Positions 37,266 to 45,128 of a stretch of 64,000 nucleotides of DNA are shown in pieces. Within the stretch, counting starts at the first letter, position 1. Each line of letters begins with the position of its first letter. The stretch covers positions 1 through 64,000 of the forward strand of contig JAPSJS010000005.1 of the NCBI GenBank assembly GCA_031178065.1, in the 5' to 3' direction. The DNA is from Altererythrobacter sp. (GTDB lineage: Bacteria > Pseudomonadota > Alphaproteobacteria > Sphingomonadales > Sphingomonadaceae). Under the pieces are notes generated by a model that saw nothing but the letters and a program-made list of their open reading frames with translations, had not been told where the DNA came from and searched no databases. A program made the position numbers and the translations under genes.

Positions 37266-37358
37266 CCCGTCATCCCAGCGAACTGGGATCGCGCGCAATC
37301 ATGGCCCGGCGGCATCGATACCGGCCTTCGCTGGATGAAGAAGGTCGTCGGGTGACGG
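37266..37358. repeat. REP-like composite element between cytochrome and racemase genes
   Basis: ATCCCAG (37272-37278) pairs with CTGGGAT (37283-37289) around CGAA, in the context CCGTCATCCCAGC. The outer CCGTCA (37268-37273) faces GTGACGG (37352-37358), with a second hairpin-like GGCCTTCGCTGG between. The same core occurs at 28359-28390. It fills most of the 237-base gap before the racemase gene. Confidence 0.6.
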
Positions 37359-37450
37359 AGACAAGCGTTGACCGCACGCGGCCTGTGGACGGCTGACGCC
37401 GGACTTCGCTAAGGCCGCGCGGACGAATACATTTCAGGAAGGATTGACGT

Positions 37451-38146
37451 TTGCGAAAATTGGGGCTGATCGGCGGCATGAGCTGGGTTTCGACCCGCAT
37501 CTACTACGACTGGATCAACCGCTTGGTGCAGCGCCGCGCAGAGCCCATGGCAAGCGCACCGCTGATAATCGACAGCCTAGATTTCAGACGGCTCTATGGC
37601 CTGCACGAGCCGGAGGACTGGCAGCGGGCAGCGCAGGTTCTTGCGGATTCGGCGCGCCAGCTCGAAGGGGCGGGGGCTACCGCGCTCGTGATCGCGGCCA
37701 ACTCGATGCACAAAGTCTACGACGAAGTGGCAGCGCAAGTCGCGATTCCCGTCATTCATATTGCGGAGTGCGTAGGCAAGCGGATGAAGGATGATGGCGT
37801 CGCGAATGCCGCGCTGTTTGGCACACGCAACGTGATGACCGAGAACTTCTATCGCCAGCGGCTCGTCGCCCACGGGATCGATCTGCTGCCGCCCGATATA
37901 GATAACGTCGAGCAACTCGACCGCATCATCTATGACGAACTGATGCTGGGTAAGGCGACCCGCGACGCACAGCGCGCACTCAAGACCATGATTACCCGCA
38001 AGGAGCAGGACGGGGCCGAGGCGATCGTGCTCGCCTGCACCGAACTCGAGATGGTCGTGGATGTAGATGCCAACGTGCTGCCGATATTCGATTCTGCACG
38101 CATTCACTGCGAGGCTGCGGTCGACTGGATCATGGGGGAGAACTGA
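37451..38146 (+). CDS. Aspartate/glutamate racemase family protein
   Basis: A 231-residue two-domain alpha/beta racemase related to E. coli YgeA. LGLIGGMSWVSTRIYYDWIN is the usual N-terminus. The second catalytic cysteine is C196 in LACTELEM. At the first catalytic site the protein reads IAANSMHKVYDE, so Ala83 takes the place of the Cys or Thr found in active homologues. Start TTG 37451 is preceded by AGGAAGG at 37437-37443. It could be a specialised racemase, a one-base enzyme or a related isomerase/decarboxylase. No neighbours suggest a pathway. Confidence 0.85.
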   Translation: MRKLGLIGGMSWVSTRIYYDWINRLVQRRAEPMASAPLIIDSLDFRRLYGLHEPEDWQRAAQVLADSARQLEGAGATALVIAANSMHKVYDEVAAQVAIPVIHIAECVGKRMKDDGVANAALFGTRNVMTENFYRQRLVAHGIDLLPPDIDNVEQLDRIIYDELMLGKATRDAQRALKTMITRKEQDGAEAIVLACTELEMVVDVDANVLPIFDSARIHCEAAVDWIMGEN

Positions 38147-38216
38147 TCGAACGCGCATCGGCGTTGCCCGATTGTTCCCGTTGCCGCCCGTGCCTGGCTG
38201 ACCTAGGCGGCGCGGC

Positions 38217-39377
38217 ATGACCCGCGCGCCCTTTGCTGCCGATCCTGCCGTCTCGCGCGGCCGCGAATTTCCCGAGGATCGAGCCGGCGCGCGCGGGCCG
38301 CGCAGCGAGTTCCAGCGGGATCGCGACCGGATTATCCATTCGATCGCCTTCCGCCGTCTGCGCTCGAAGACGCAGGTCTTCATCGCGCCCGATGGCGATC
38401 ACTATCGCACGCGGCTGACCCACAGCCTCGAAGTGGCGCAGATCGGGCGGGTGATCGCGCGCGCCTTGGGGCTCAACGAAGACCTGACCGAGGCGCTGTG
38501 TCTGGCGCACGACATCGGACACCCGCCCTTCGGCCACGCTGGAGAGGACGCGCTCCGGCAGGCGATGGAGAGTGAGGGTGGGTTCGATCACAATGCGCAA
38601 GCCCTGCGGGTGCTGATGCGCCTCGAAAGCCCCTACTGCGAGCACGATGGCCTGAATCTCACATGGGAGCTGCTGGAAGGTCTGGCGAAGCATAACGGGC
38701 CCGTTGCGGAGCCGGGCTGGGCGCTGACCGAACTGAACGCGGCATTCCCGCTCGATCTCGGCCGTTATCCCTCGCTCGAGGCGCAGGTCGCCGCCGTGGC
38801 GGACGACATCGCCTACGACAATCATGACATCGACGACGGGCTACGAGCGGGCTTTCTCGCGCTCGACGACCTGCTGTCGCTCGATTTCGTCGCAGACCAG
38901 TGGCGCGAGGTCGAAAAGCGCTTCCCCAACGCCCCGCGAGAGCGCCAGTTGCGCGAACTGGTGAGGGTGCAGATCGGCCTGATGGTGAACAACGTTATCG
39001 CGCAGACGCAGCGCGCCATGCATGGCATGGCGGCGATTGATGACGTGCGCGCGGCCGGGCGCGCTCTCGCCACCTTCTCGCCCGCGATGGAAGCTCAGGA
39101 GCGGCGGCTGAAGCGCTTCATGTACCACCGGCTCTATTTCCACCCGGAGCAGCTCGCGACGGCCGAGCGAGCGCGGGAGGTTGTGGCGCGGCTCTATGCC
39201 GCCTACGCCGCCGATCCGGCAGCGCTGCCCGCCGCCTGGCGTGCTTCCTTGCCGGCGGAGCAACCGGCGCGGGCGAGGCACATCGGCGATTTCATCGCCG
39301 GCATGACGGACCGTTTCGCAATCGATCAATATGCGCGGATATTCGGCCGCCGGCCCGAAGGTCTGAGCAATGTCTGA
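38217..39377 (+). CDS. Deoxyguanosinetriphosphate triphosphohydrolase-like HD protein
   Basis: A 386-residue HD-domain enzyme that hydrolyses dGTP, or dNTPs generally, to the nucleoside and tripolyphosphate. RDRDRIIHSIAFRRLRSKTQ, THSLEVAQIGRVIARALG and the metal site LAHDIGHPPFGHAGED are characteristic, as is GGFDHNAQALRVLMRLE. The length fits the shorter dGTPase type found in Alphaproteobacteria. The start ATG at 38217 lies 70 bases after the racemase stop, and the end overlaps the next gene by eight bases. Confidence 0.93.
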   Translation: MTRAPFAADPAVSRGREFPEDRAGARGPRSEFQRDRDRIIHSIAFRRLRSKTQVFIAPDGDHYRTRLTHSLEVAQIGRVIARALGLNEDLTEALCLAHDIGHPPFGHAGEDALRQAMESEGGFDHNAQALRVLMRLESPYCEHDGLNLTWELLEGLAKHNGPVAEPGWALTELNAAFPLDLGRYPSLEAQVAAVADDIAYDNHDIDDGLRAGFLALDDLLSLDFVADQWREVEKRFPNAPRERQLRELVRVQIGLMVNNVIAQTQRAMHGMAAIDDVRAAGRALATFSPAMEAQERRLKRFMYHRLYFHPEQLATAERAREVVARLYAAYAADPAALPAAWRASLPAEQPARARHIGDFIAGMTDRFAIDQYARIFGRRPEGLSNV

Positions 39378-40065
39378 GCTGCTGCGCATCGCACTGGTCG
39401 GATCGACTGGCCTGATCGGTGAGACGGTTATCGGCCTCTCGATCGGCCGCGAGGACTACCGCCTCGTTGGGCTTGCGCGGCGCGAGGTTGCGCTGCCGCA
39501 AGGCGTGCGGATGGAGATGTTCGTCGCCGATCCGGCGCACTGGGGCGAGGTGTTCGAAGCTGTGCGACCCAAGGCACTGATCTGCGCCCTGGGCACGACC
39601 TGGCGCAAGGCGGGGGAGGACGAGACTGCCTTTCGCGCGGTCGATTACGACCTCGTGCTGGAGACGGCGCGTGCAGCGAAGGGGCACGGGATCGAGCGAA
39701 TGGTCGCAGTCAGCTCCGCCGGTGCCTCGCTCGCATCCAAGGCGTTTTACCTGCGCGTGAAGGCGGAGATGGAGCGCGATCTCGCCAAAGTGGGGTTCAA
39801 ACGTCTCGACATTCTGCGCCCCGGTCTGCTGCGAGGTCCCCGGAGTGAGGACCGCCGCCCGGGCGAACGGCTCGGGATCGCCATGAGTCCGCTGATCGAC
39901 TTCTTCCTCCGCGGCGGAATGCGGCGGTTCCGCTCGATCCCGGTGCGGACGGTCGCAGAGGCAGCGCTGGGATTGACGATGCGCAAAGCGGCCGGGCGGT
40001 TCATTCACGACAATGACGGTATTCGCCGGGCCGCGCGCGAGTTCCCGCAGCCCGTCGAAGCCTGA
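39370..40065 (+). CDS. NAD(P)-binding Rossmann protein (HTATIP2/atypical SDR type)
   Basis: A 231-residue atypical SDR. The cofactor loop is LVGSTGLIGETVIG, followed by LVGLARREVALPQGV. The core has ALICALGTTWRKAGEDE, VSSAGASLASKAFYLRVKAE and LDILRPGLLRGPRSEDRR, matching oxidoreductases similar to human HTATIP2/TIP30 and bacterial NAD(P)H-binding proteins. A catalytic YxxxK is in FYLRVK. The substrate is unknown. It overlaps the dGTPase gene by eight bases and is followed by the ABA4-like gene 21 bases on. Confidence 0.86.
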   Translation: MSELLRIALVGSTGLIGETVIGLSIGREDYRLVGLARREVALPQGVRMEMFVADPAHWGEVFEAVRPKALICALGTTWRKAGEDETAFRAVDYDLVLETARAAKGHGIERMVAVSSAGASLASKAFYLRVKAEMERDLAKVGFKRLDILRPGLLRGPRSEDRRPGERLGIAMSPLIDFFLRGGMRRFRSIPVRTVAEAALGLTMRKAAGRFIHDNDGIRRAAREFPQPVEA

Positions 40066-40086
40066 TTGGCAAAAGGAGCGCGCGCG

Positions 40087-40542
40087 ATGTGGCCGGCGAT
40101 CTTCGGTGCGACCAATCTCATTGCGCTCGCCGCATGGGCGGTTCTGCTCCTCCTGCCGCGCCGCCCGCTTGCTATGGCCAGCGTACTCTATCTGGGCGTT
40201 GCTCTGCTGTGCCTGGTTTACACGGTTCTGCTCGTGCTGCTGGTCGCAGGTGTGGCCGATCCGCTGCATGATGCGGGGGCCGCCGCGTCTGCCGATCTCT
40301 CGCTTGCGGGCATCAGGGCGCTGTTCCGCTCTGACGGGGCGATCGTGCTTGGCTGGACGCACTACCTGGCATTCGATCTGTTCGTTGGCCTGTGGATCGC
40401 GCGCGATGCCGATGCGAAGGGATTTTCGCGGGTGGCACAGGCACCCGTGCTTCTCGCGACCTTTCTCGTGGGGCCGCTGGGGCTTCTGATCTGGCTCGCC
40501 ATTCGGGAACGCCGTGCGCGTGCCTCGGGCAGATGGGAATGA
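40087..40542 (+). CDS. ABA4-like membrane protein (DUF4281)
   Basis: A 151-residue membrane protein with four helices: MWPAIFGATNLIALAAWAVL, ASVLYLGVALLCLVYTVLL, WTHYLAFDLFVGLWIARDA and VLLATFLVGPLGLLIWLAIR. The block GWTHYLAFDLFVGLWI...DA and FLVGPLGLLIW matches the DUF4281/ABA4-like family, named after the plant neoxanthin-synthesis factor; its bacterial function is not known, although many carotenoid-producing bacteria have it. ATG 40087 with AAAAGGAG at 40071-40078 is preferred over the in-frame TTG at 40066. Confidence 0.85.
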   Translation: MWPAIFGATNLIALAAWAVLLLLPRRPLAMASVLYLGVALLCLVYTVLLVLLVAGVADPLHDAGAAASADLSLAGIRALFRSDGAIVLGWTHYLAFDLFVGLWIARDADAKGFSRVAQAPVLLATFLVGPLGLLIWLAIRERRARASGRWE

Positions 40543-41132
40543 AGCGCCACGCTCCAGCCACGGCGCGCAATAGCGAGCCGATTGCGGCCGTGCTCGAACG
40601 CGAGCTGCCGGCGCGCGGGATCGTGCTCGAGATCGCCAGTGGTTCGGGCGAGCATGCCGTATTCTTCGCGCGCCGATTTCCGCATCTGTCGTGGCAACCG
40701 AGTGACCGTGAACTCGGCGCACTCGCCTCGATCGCGGCCTGGCGGGAGGAGGAGGGCATCAGAAACCTACTGCCGCCCATGGAACTCGACGCGTTCTCCG
40801 CGCCCTGGCCGATTGTGCAGGCAGACGCGCTCGTGTGCATCAACATGATCCACATCAGCCCCTGGGCGGCGACCGAAGGGCTGTTTGCAGGGGCGGCAAC
40901 GATCCTGCCGCCGGGTGCGCCGCTGATCGTCTATGGCCCATTCGTGGAGCCCGAAGTCGAAACGGCAGAATCCAACCGTGCATTCGACGCAAGCCTTCGC
41001 GCCCGCGACGCCGCGTGGGGATTGCGGGACCGGGCGGCGGTCGACGCGGTGGCGCGGGACGCCGGCTTCATACGATCGGCGCGGCACGCGATGCCGGCGA
41101 ACAACCTCACTCTGGTCTACCGTCGCACCTAG
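40539..41132 (+). CDS. DUF938 class I methyltransferase
   Basis: A 197-residue protein of the DUF938 group, a class I SAM-dependent methyltransferase fold. The SAM loop is VLEIASGSGEHAVFFARRF, preceded by APATARNSEPIAAVLERELP. Further blocks are LVCINMIHISPWAATEGLFA and LIVYGPFVEPEVETAESNRAF. A substrate has not been assigned to this family. ATG 40539 overlaps the ABA4-like stop (ATGA), although ATG 40533 is also in frame. It is followed by a hairpin terminator. Confidence 0.9.
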   Translation: MKRHAPATARNSEPIAAVLERELPARGIVLEIASGSGEHAVFFARRFPHLSWQPSDRELGALASIAAWREEEGIRNLLPPMELDAFSAPWPIVQADALVCINMIHISPWAATEGLFAGAATILPPGAPLIVYGPFVEPEVETAESNRAFDASLRARDAAWGLRDRAAVDAVARDAGFIRSARHAMPANNLTLVYRRT

Positions 41133-41143
41133 CATGTAAATAC

Positions 41144-41169
41144 GCCCGCCGGATCGCTCCGACGGGCGC
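41144..41169. terminator. Hairpin between convergent DUF938 and entericidin genes
   Basis: CGCCCGCCGG (41144-41153) pairs with CCGACGGGCG (41160-41169) with one mismatch around the loop ATCGCT. It stands between two convergent genes. There is no T run on the plus strand, so intrinsic termination is probable rather than certain. Confidence 0.55.
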
Positions 41170-41206
41170 ATGGGGACCAAGGGTCGGGCCCGTTAGTCAG
41201 GAGGGA

Positions 41207-41335
41207 TCAGATTGCCTCGTCGCCGGCCTCACCGACGGATTCGATGTCTTCGCCGACGCCCTTGACCGTGTTGCAGGCCGTTGCGGCGAGCGAAAACGCG
41301 GCGATCCCCGCGGCCAGTAGAATCTTGCGGACCAT
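41207..41335 (-). CDS. Entericidin-family small lipoprotein
   Basis: A 42-residue lipoprotein, MVRKILLAAGIAAFSLAATA then CNTVKGVGEDIESVGEAGDEAI. The lipobox ATAC and the CNTVKGVGEDIES block are the entericidin A/B signature. In enterobacteria EcnA/EcnB form an antidote-toxin pair affecting membrane integrity; here only one copy is present. A strong ribosome binding site AAGGAG lies about ten bases before the ATG on the minus strand. It is convergent with the DUF938 gene. Confidence 0.85.
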   Translation of the reverse strand: MVRKILLAAGIAAFSLAATACNTVKGVGEDIESVGEAGDEAI

Positions 41336-41454
41336 GACGTGGTACTCCTTCAGTGCTCACTGCGAGCAGATGGAGGAAAAACGCGATGCTGGGGTCGCGG
41401 TTCCGGCCACCCGCCGCTTGCCGAGCATCGGAGCACCGCCCATATCGCGCCGCG

Positions 41455-41685
41455 ATGAGCATCGGGCACTTTCTGACGTTCGCCAGTGAGGCGGAAATTA
41501 TCGCCCTCTGGGGGCTCGGCTTCATCGGCATCGCACTTGTCGCGACGCTTGCAGAAATTCGGCGCAACCGGCGCCGGCGGATAGACGGCGTGGGCTGGGT
41601 TCCTTGGCGCCCCATCTTCCTGACCTCCGCGATCATCGGCGGCGGTCTGATGCTGCTGGCGATGAAGGGACTGCTCGCCGGCTAA
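41455..41685 (+). CDS. Small two-helix membrane protein
   Basis: A 76-residue protein with two hydrophobic spans, AEIIALWGLGFIGIALVATL and IFLTSAIIGGGLMLLAMKGL, joined by a very basic loop EIRRNRRRRIDG. No family is recognised. ATG 41455 is chosen because the upstream open frame (from 41353) encodes an Arg-rich stretch with no membrane character. The 3' end is four bases before the cpaF end on the other strand. It lies divergent from entericidin with about 119 bases between. Confidence 0.65.
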   Translation: MSIGHFLTFASEAEIIALWGLGFIGIALVATLAEIRRNRRRRIDGVGWVPWRPIFLTSAIIGGGLMLLAMKGLLAG

Positions 41686-41689
41686 CGCG

Positions 41690-43201
41690 TCAGAGACAGG
41701 CTTCCAGATAGGCCTGATCGAACCCGAACTGGCGCGCCTTCTCCAGCGTGTAGGGACGCAGGCCCGAACTGCGGAACTCGCCCAGGATCTTGCCGTCTTC
41801 GCTCTCGTCCAGATATTCGAACTTGAACAGTTCCTGGGTGACGATCACGTCGCCTTCCATCCCGATTACTTCCGTGACGTTGGTGGTGCGGCGCGAGCCG
41901 TCGCGCAGGCGCTTGACCTGCACGATGAGATCGACCGACTCTGCGATTTGGCGGCTGATCGCCTCCTTGGGGATCCTGATGTCGCCCATCAGGATCATGT
42001 TTTCCATACGGCCGAGGCATTCGCGCGGGCTGTTGGCGTGCAGCGTGCACATCGATCCGTCGTGACCGGTGTTCATGGCGGCGAGCAGGTCGAAGCATTC
42101 GGCGCCGCGAATTTCGCCCAGAATAATGCGGTCCGGGCGCATGCGCAGGGCATTCTTGACCAGGTCCCCGATCGTGATCGCGCCCTGGCCCTCGAGATTC
42201 GGTGGTCGGGTTTCCAGCGGGAGCCAGTGCGGCTGCTGCAGCCGAAGCTCGGCCGCGTCCTCAATGGTCAGCACGCGCTCGCCCGGGTCGATCATCTTCG
42301 ACAGCGCGTTGAGCATTGTCGTCTTGCCCGAGCCGGTACCGCCCGAGATGACGATGTTCATGCGGCATGCGCCGGCGATCTTGAGTGCCGTCGCCATCTT
42401 GTCGCTCATCGACCCGAAGTCGCGCAGCATATCGATCGTGATCGGCTTCTCGGAGAACTTACGGATCGAGATCGCAGTGCCGCGCAGCGAAAGTGGCGGC
42501 ACGATCACGTTGACGCGGCTTCCGTCCTTGAGGCGCGCGTCGGCAAGGGGGGTCGTCTGATCGACGCGGCGGCCGACCTGGTTCACGATGCGCTGTGCGA
42601 TCTGAAACAAGTGCTGTTCGTCGCGGAACTTGATCGGCGCGACGACCAGCTTGCCCTTCTTCTCGATGTAGGTCTGGTCGGGGCCGTTCACCATGATGTC
42701 CGAGACATCGGGGTCGTTGAGCAACTCCTCCAGCGGGCCGAAGCCGAGCAATTCGTCGATCAGCACCTTCTCCAGCGCGAACTGTTCGCGCCGGTTGAGT
42801 GTGACCTTAAGCTCGGCCAGCACCTCCATGATGATGGGACGAAATTCCTCGCTGAGCTCGTCCTTGGTCAGCGTCGCCGCCGCCTCGGGATCCACGCGCT
42901 CGAGCAGGCGGGGAAGCACCTGTTCCTTGATCTTGTGGACGCTCGCCTCGAAGCCGCCGATTTCCGTCTGCTGGTGAACCGCATTGGCGCGGTCGGCCAG
43001 ACGCGCCAGGGCGTCGGACTTGTTCGGCGCAGCGGTTTCCGGCGGAGCTGCGGCGCTATCGCCCGGCAGAGGCGGAAACTGCTCGCCGCCTGGTTCCGGC
43101 GCACGGCGCGCGTCGCCCCCCTTCATGGGCCGCGCCACACCGAAGGAGGGACGAGCGCCGGGCATACCACCCGGGCCGTTCTTCCTGCCGAAAGCCGTCA
43201 T
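41690..43201 (-). CDS. cpaF: Type II/IV secretion ATPase CpaF (Tad/Flp pilus motor)
   Basis: A 503-residue ATPase of the TadA/CpaF family, which powers Flp pilus assembly. The N-terminal ~75 residues are disordered and Gly/Pro-rich. Helical NTD blocks LGFGPLEELLNDPDVSDIMV and FRDEQHLFQIAQRIVNQVGR are followed by Walker A ISGGTGSGKTTMLN, Walker B ILGEIRGAE, and the conserved TGHDGSMCTLHANSPRECLG. MTAFGRKNGPGG at 43201 is the start; a GTG or ATG at 43237 is possible. No cpaA-E, tadB/C or flp genes are in the window beside it. Confidence 0.92.
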   Translation of the reverse strand: MTAFGRKNGPGGMPGARPSFGVARPMKGGDARRAPEPGGEQFPPLPGDSAAAPPETAAPNKSDALARLADRANAVHQQTEIGGFEASVHKIKEQVLPRLLERVDPEAAATLTKDELSEEFRPIIMEVLAELKVTLNRREQFALEKVLIDELLGFGPLEELLNDPDVSDIMVNGPDQTYIEKKGKLVVAPIKFRDEQHLFQIAQRIVNQVGRRVDQTTPLADARLKDGSRVNVIVPPLSLRGTAISIRKFSEKPITIDMLRDFGSMSDKMATALKIAGACRMNIVISGGTGSGKTTMLNALSKMIDPGERVLTIEDAAELRLQQPHWLPLETRPPNLEGQGAITIGDLVKNALRMRPDRIILGEIRGAECFDLLAAMNTGHDGSMCTLHANSPRECLGRMENMILMGDIRIPKEAISRQIAESVDLIVQVKRLRDGSRRTTNVTEVIGMEGDVIVTQELFKFEYLDESEDGKILGEFRSSGLRPYTLEKARQFGFDQAYLEACL

Positions 43202-43294
43202 TTCCAAACCCCTTGGTCCACCCGTTCGACCCGCCAACCCGGGGCTGACGATCTGTGGGAACTTGGTGAATAATTCGGAAAGTTTATTATTTTC

Positions 43295-44635
43295 CTAAGG
43301 CCGATTGATCTGGCGTCTTGGCCCGGTTGGCCTCTGTGGCTGTGCCGACATTGCGGCTGAAGTCGCGTTCGCGATTACCAGGCACAGTATGACGATCATC
43401 ACTGGGAAGGTGTGATAGAGCGAGCCTTCGAGCATCGCCATTGCTAGCAATCCGGTCGCTGTTCCGATTGAGGCCAGGCGGACATCGTTCCACACGGGGC
43501 GGCGCAGGTTCCGGACCGTCGAAGCCAACATCAAGGCCAATGCGGCCGTACCGACTAAACCCCATTGATAGACAAATTGGAGGAGCGCGTTGTGGGGATG
43601 GTTCAAGCCATTGCCGGCGCTTGCGACCTGAGATCGGAACTGACCTTCCCCGTGGCCGAGGAACGGACTTTCCAGAATTGCGGCCCAAGTCTCTTTCCAG
43701 ATCGCCAAGCGTCCGGATGCGTACCCGTTGACGCCGTCGCCGGAGAAGCTTCGGTCGATGATCCGGTCGAAGCCCCAGCTTTCATGAGGGATCAGCAAAT
43801 ACGACGCAGGAATTGCCGTAGCGAGCGCGAGGGTGATGAGCATCGCCAACGAGGCGCGTTGCCTACTTTCACCTAATGCGCCGATGATGATGCCGGCGAT
43901 GATTGCAGCACCGAATGCAACCCTGCTGCCACTCAAAATCACCAGCCAGAATCCGAAGGCGGCACCCAAGGCAGCCAGTAACCAGTGCCATCCTCGCGTG
44001 GATGCGCCCAGACCAAAGGCAATGCCGACCAATGTGACCCCGTAAAAGCCCAACTGCCGGATATTGGTAATACCGATACCAACGCCCAGCCAATCGAAGT
44101 CGGGGTTGTCCAGTTCGGCGACTATGACCGCGCCAAAGACCGTGCCAAACAGGCCGACTCCTGCTGCGGTGCAGTAGAGGAAGTCCTTCCGATGCAACGT
44201 CCAGCGGCTCGTAACGAGGCTCCAGAGCGCAAGGGCAAAACATGCGTGGATCAGAGTGGTGAACAGCAGCGGCACGGCCGCAGCTCGCGCTGGCGCAATA
44301 ATGAGGTTCGCGCATGCGATTGCCGAGAGCCAGATCCCGGCACCGAGCCGCGTGGTCGGGTGAAGCCGCGAGAATGCCGCACGCAAGTCGAGGCCGGCGC
44401 CAACCGCGAGAATGATCACCGCGATTTCGGCCGCAAGCACGGGAAACGCATAGAACAGAATAGCCGGGTGGTCCGACGCAACGAGCCAGCTGGTCAGGGC
44501 GAAGGCCGGCGCCGCCAGTAGCAGCGCCATCCCTGCGAGCGCCGGAATAAATGCCGCTGGCGCTGACCCGAATGTGCCGCCGTTGGAAGGGCGGGACTTC
44601 AACCCCGTGCCGTCCGCTTCTTTGGTGAAGTTCAT
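43295..44635 (-). CDS. O-antigen ligase/polymerase-like membrane protein (Wzy_C)
   Basis: A 446-residue inner-membrane protein with about ten to twelve helices. A large periplasmic loop contains GSRVAFGAA in the membrane-proximal part and SGRLAIWKETWAAILESPFL and GHGEGQF followed by NHPHNALLQFVYQWGLVG. The R...H pattern with HNALLQ is typical of Wzy_C ligases that attach polysaccharide to lipid carriers or lipid A-core. ATG 44635 follows GGAGAG on the minus strand. It is solitary, without other polysaccharide genes, and its codon use looks less GC-skewed than its neighbours. Confidence 0.87.
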   Translation of the reverse strand: MNFTKEADGTGLKSRPSNGGTFGSAPAAFIPALAGMALLLAAPAFALTSWLVASDHPAILFYAFPVLAAEIAVIILAVGAGLDLRAAFSRLHPTTRLGAGIWLSAIACANLIIAPARAAAVPLLFTTLIHACFALALWSLVTSRWTLHRKDFLYCTAAGVGLFGTVFGAVIVAELDNPDFDWLGVGIGITNIRQLGFYGVTLVGIAFGLGASTRGWHWLLAALGAAFGFWLVILSGSRVAFGAAIIAGIIIGALGESRQRASLAMLITLALATAIPASYLLIPHESWGFDRIIDRSFSGDGVNGYASGRLAIWKETWAAILESPFLGHGEGQFRSQVASAGNGLNHPHNALLQFVYQWGLVGTAALALMLASTVRNLRRPVWNDVRLASIGTATGLLAMAMLEGSLYHTFPVMIVILCLVIANATSAAMSAQPQRPTGPRRQINRP

Positions 44636-44684
44636 CAAGCTCTCCGGCATCGCTATCCGCGTTTGCCCGGGTAACAAGCGATGC

Positions 44685-44703
44685 TTAAGTTGCGGTAAAC
44701 CAT
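44685..44703 (+). promoter_or_regulatory. CtrA-like element upstream of O-antigen ligase and VapB genes
   Basis: TTAA (44685-44688), seven bases, TAAA (44696-44699) and then CCAT: TTAA-N7-TAAACCAT, one mismatch to the consensus half. It lies between the divergent ligase-like gene and vapB. A third member of the motif seen before ccrM and the transglycosylase, but weaker as evidence. Confidence 0.3.
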
Positions 44704-44751
44704 TATCCGTCTAGTGCCTCACGCTCATACCACGCGAAAATGTTTGACGAG

Positions 44752-44779
44752 ATATCATGATATGATATCGCGATATCAT
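44752..44779. promoter_or_regulatory. Double palindrome operator of the VapBC pair
   Basis: ATATCATGATAT (44752-44763) is a perfect 12-base palindrome and ATGATATCGCGATATCAT (44762-44779) a perfect 18-base palindrome; the two share two bases and repeat the unit ATATCAT. They end one base before the antitoxin start codon, as expected for a VapB-type ribbon-helix-helix autorepressor operator. The start codon has no ribosome binding site between, suggesting a leaderless transcript. Confidence 0.8.
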
Positions 44780-44780
44780 C

Positions 44781-45128
44781 ATGCCGCGAATCCTCGCTGA
44801 TCTTCCTGAAGACGATATCAAGTGGCTCGACCGTCTCGCGGAAGAGCAGGGCAAGTCGCGCGCGGCGGTGCTGCGCGAGGCGGTGAGCGCCTATCGGGGC
44901 GAGAGTTCTACCGACTGGATAGATCGTGGATTCGGTCTCTGGAAGGATCGGACGGATCTCGGCGACGCGGCGGCATGGCAGCGGCGCGAGCGCGCGTCGT
45001 CGACCCGGCCGTGGGACGACGACTATGAGGTCGCGCGCGGCGAGTTTCCGGAGCTCTTCGATGCCGAGGACGACCGGCAGCGGCAGATCCATCGGCAATT
45101 TTCCGGCAAGGGCGGAGCAAAACCATGA
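44781..45128 (+). CDS. vapB: Ribbon-helix-helix antitoxin (VapB-like)
   Basis: A 115-residue antitoxin. The N-terminal MPRILADLPEDDIKWLDRLA and EEQGKSRAAVLREAVSAY form the ribbon-helix-helix DNA-binding fold. The acidic C-terminal part (STRPWDDDYEVARGEFPELF, DAEDDRQ) is expected to wrap the toxin. The start ATG 44781 is one base after the operator palindrome. The stop overlaps the toxin start by four bases (ATGA), as usual for such pairs. Confidence 0.85.
   Translation: MPRILADLPEDDIKWLDRLAEEQGKSRAAVLREAVSAYRGESSTDWIDRGFGLWKDRTDLGDAAAWQRRERASSTRPWDDDYEVARGEFPELFDAEDDRQRQIHRQFSGKGGAKP

Noticed and set aside
44743-44766. TTGACG and TATGAT near the VapB operator as a sigma-70 promoter
   Set aside because: The two hexamers are only 11 bases apart, too close for a normal promoter.
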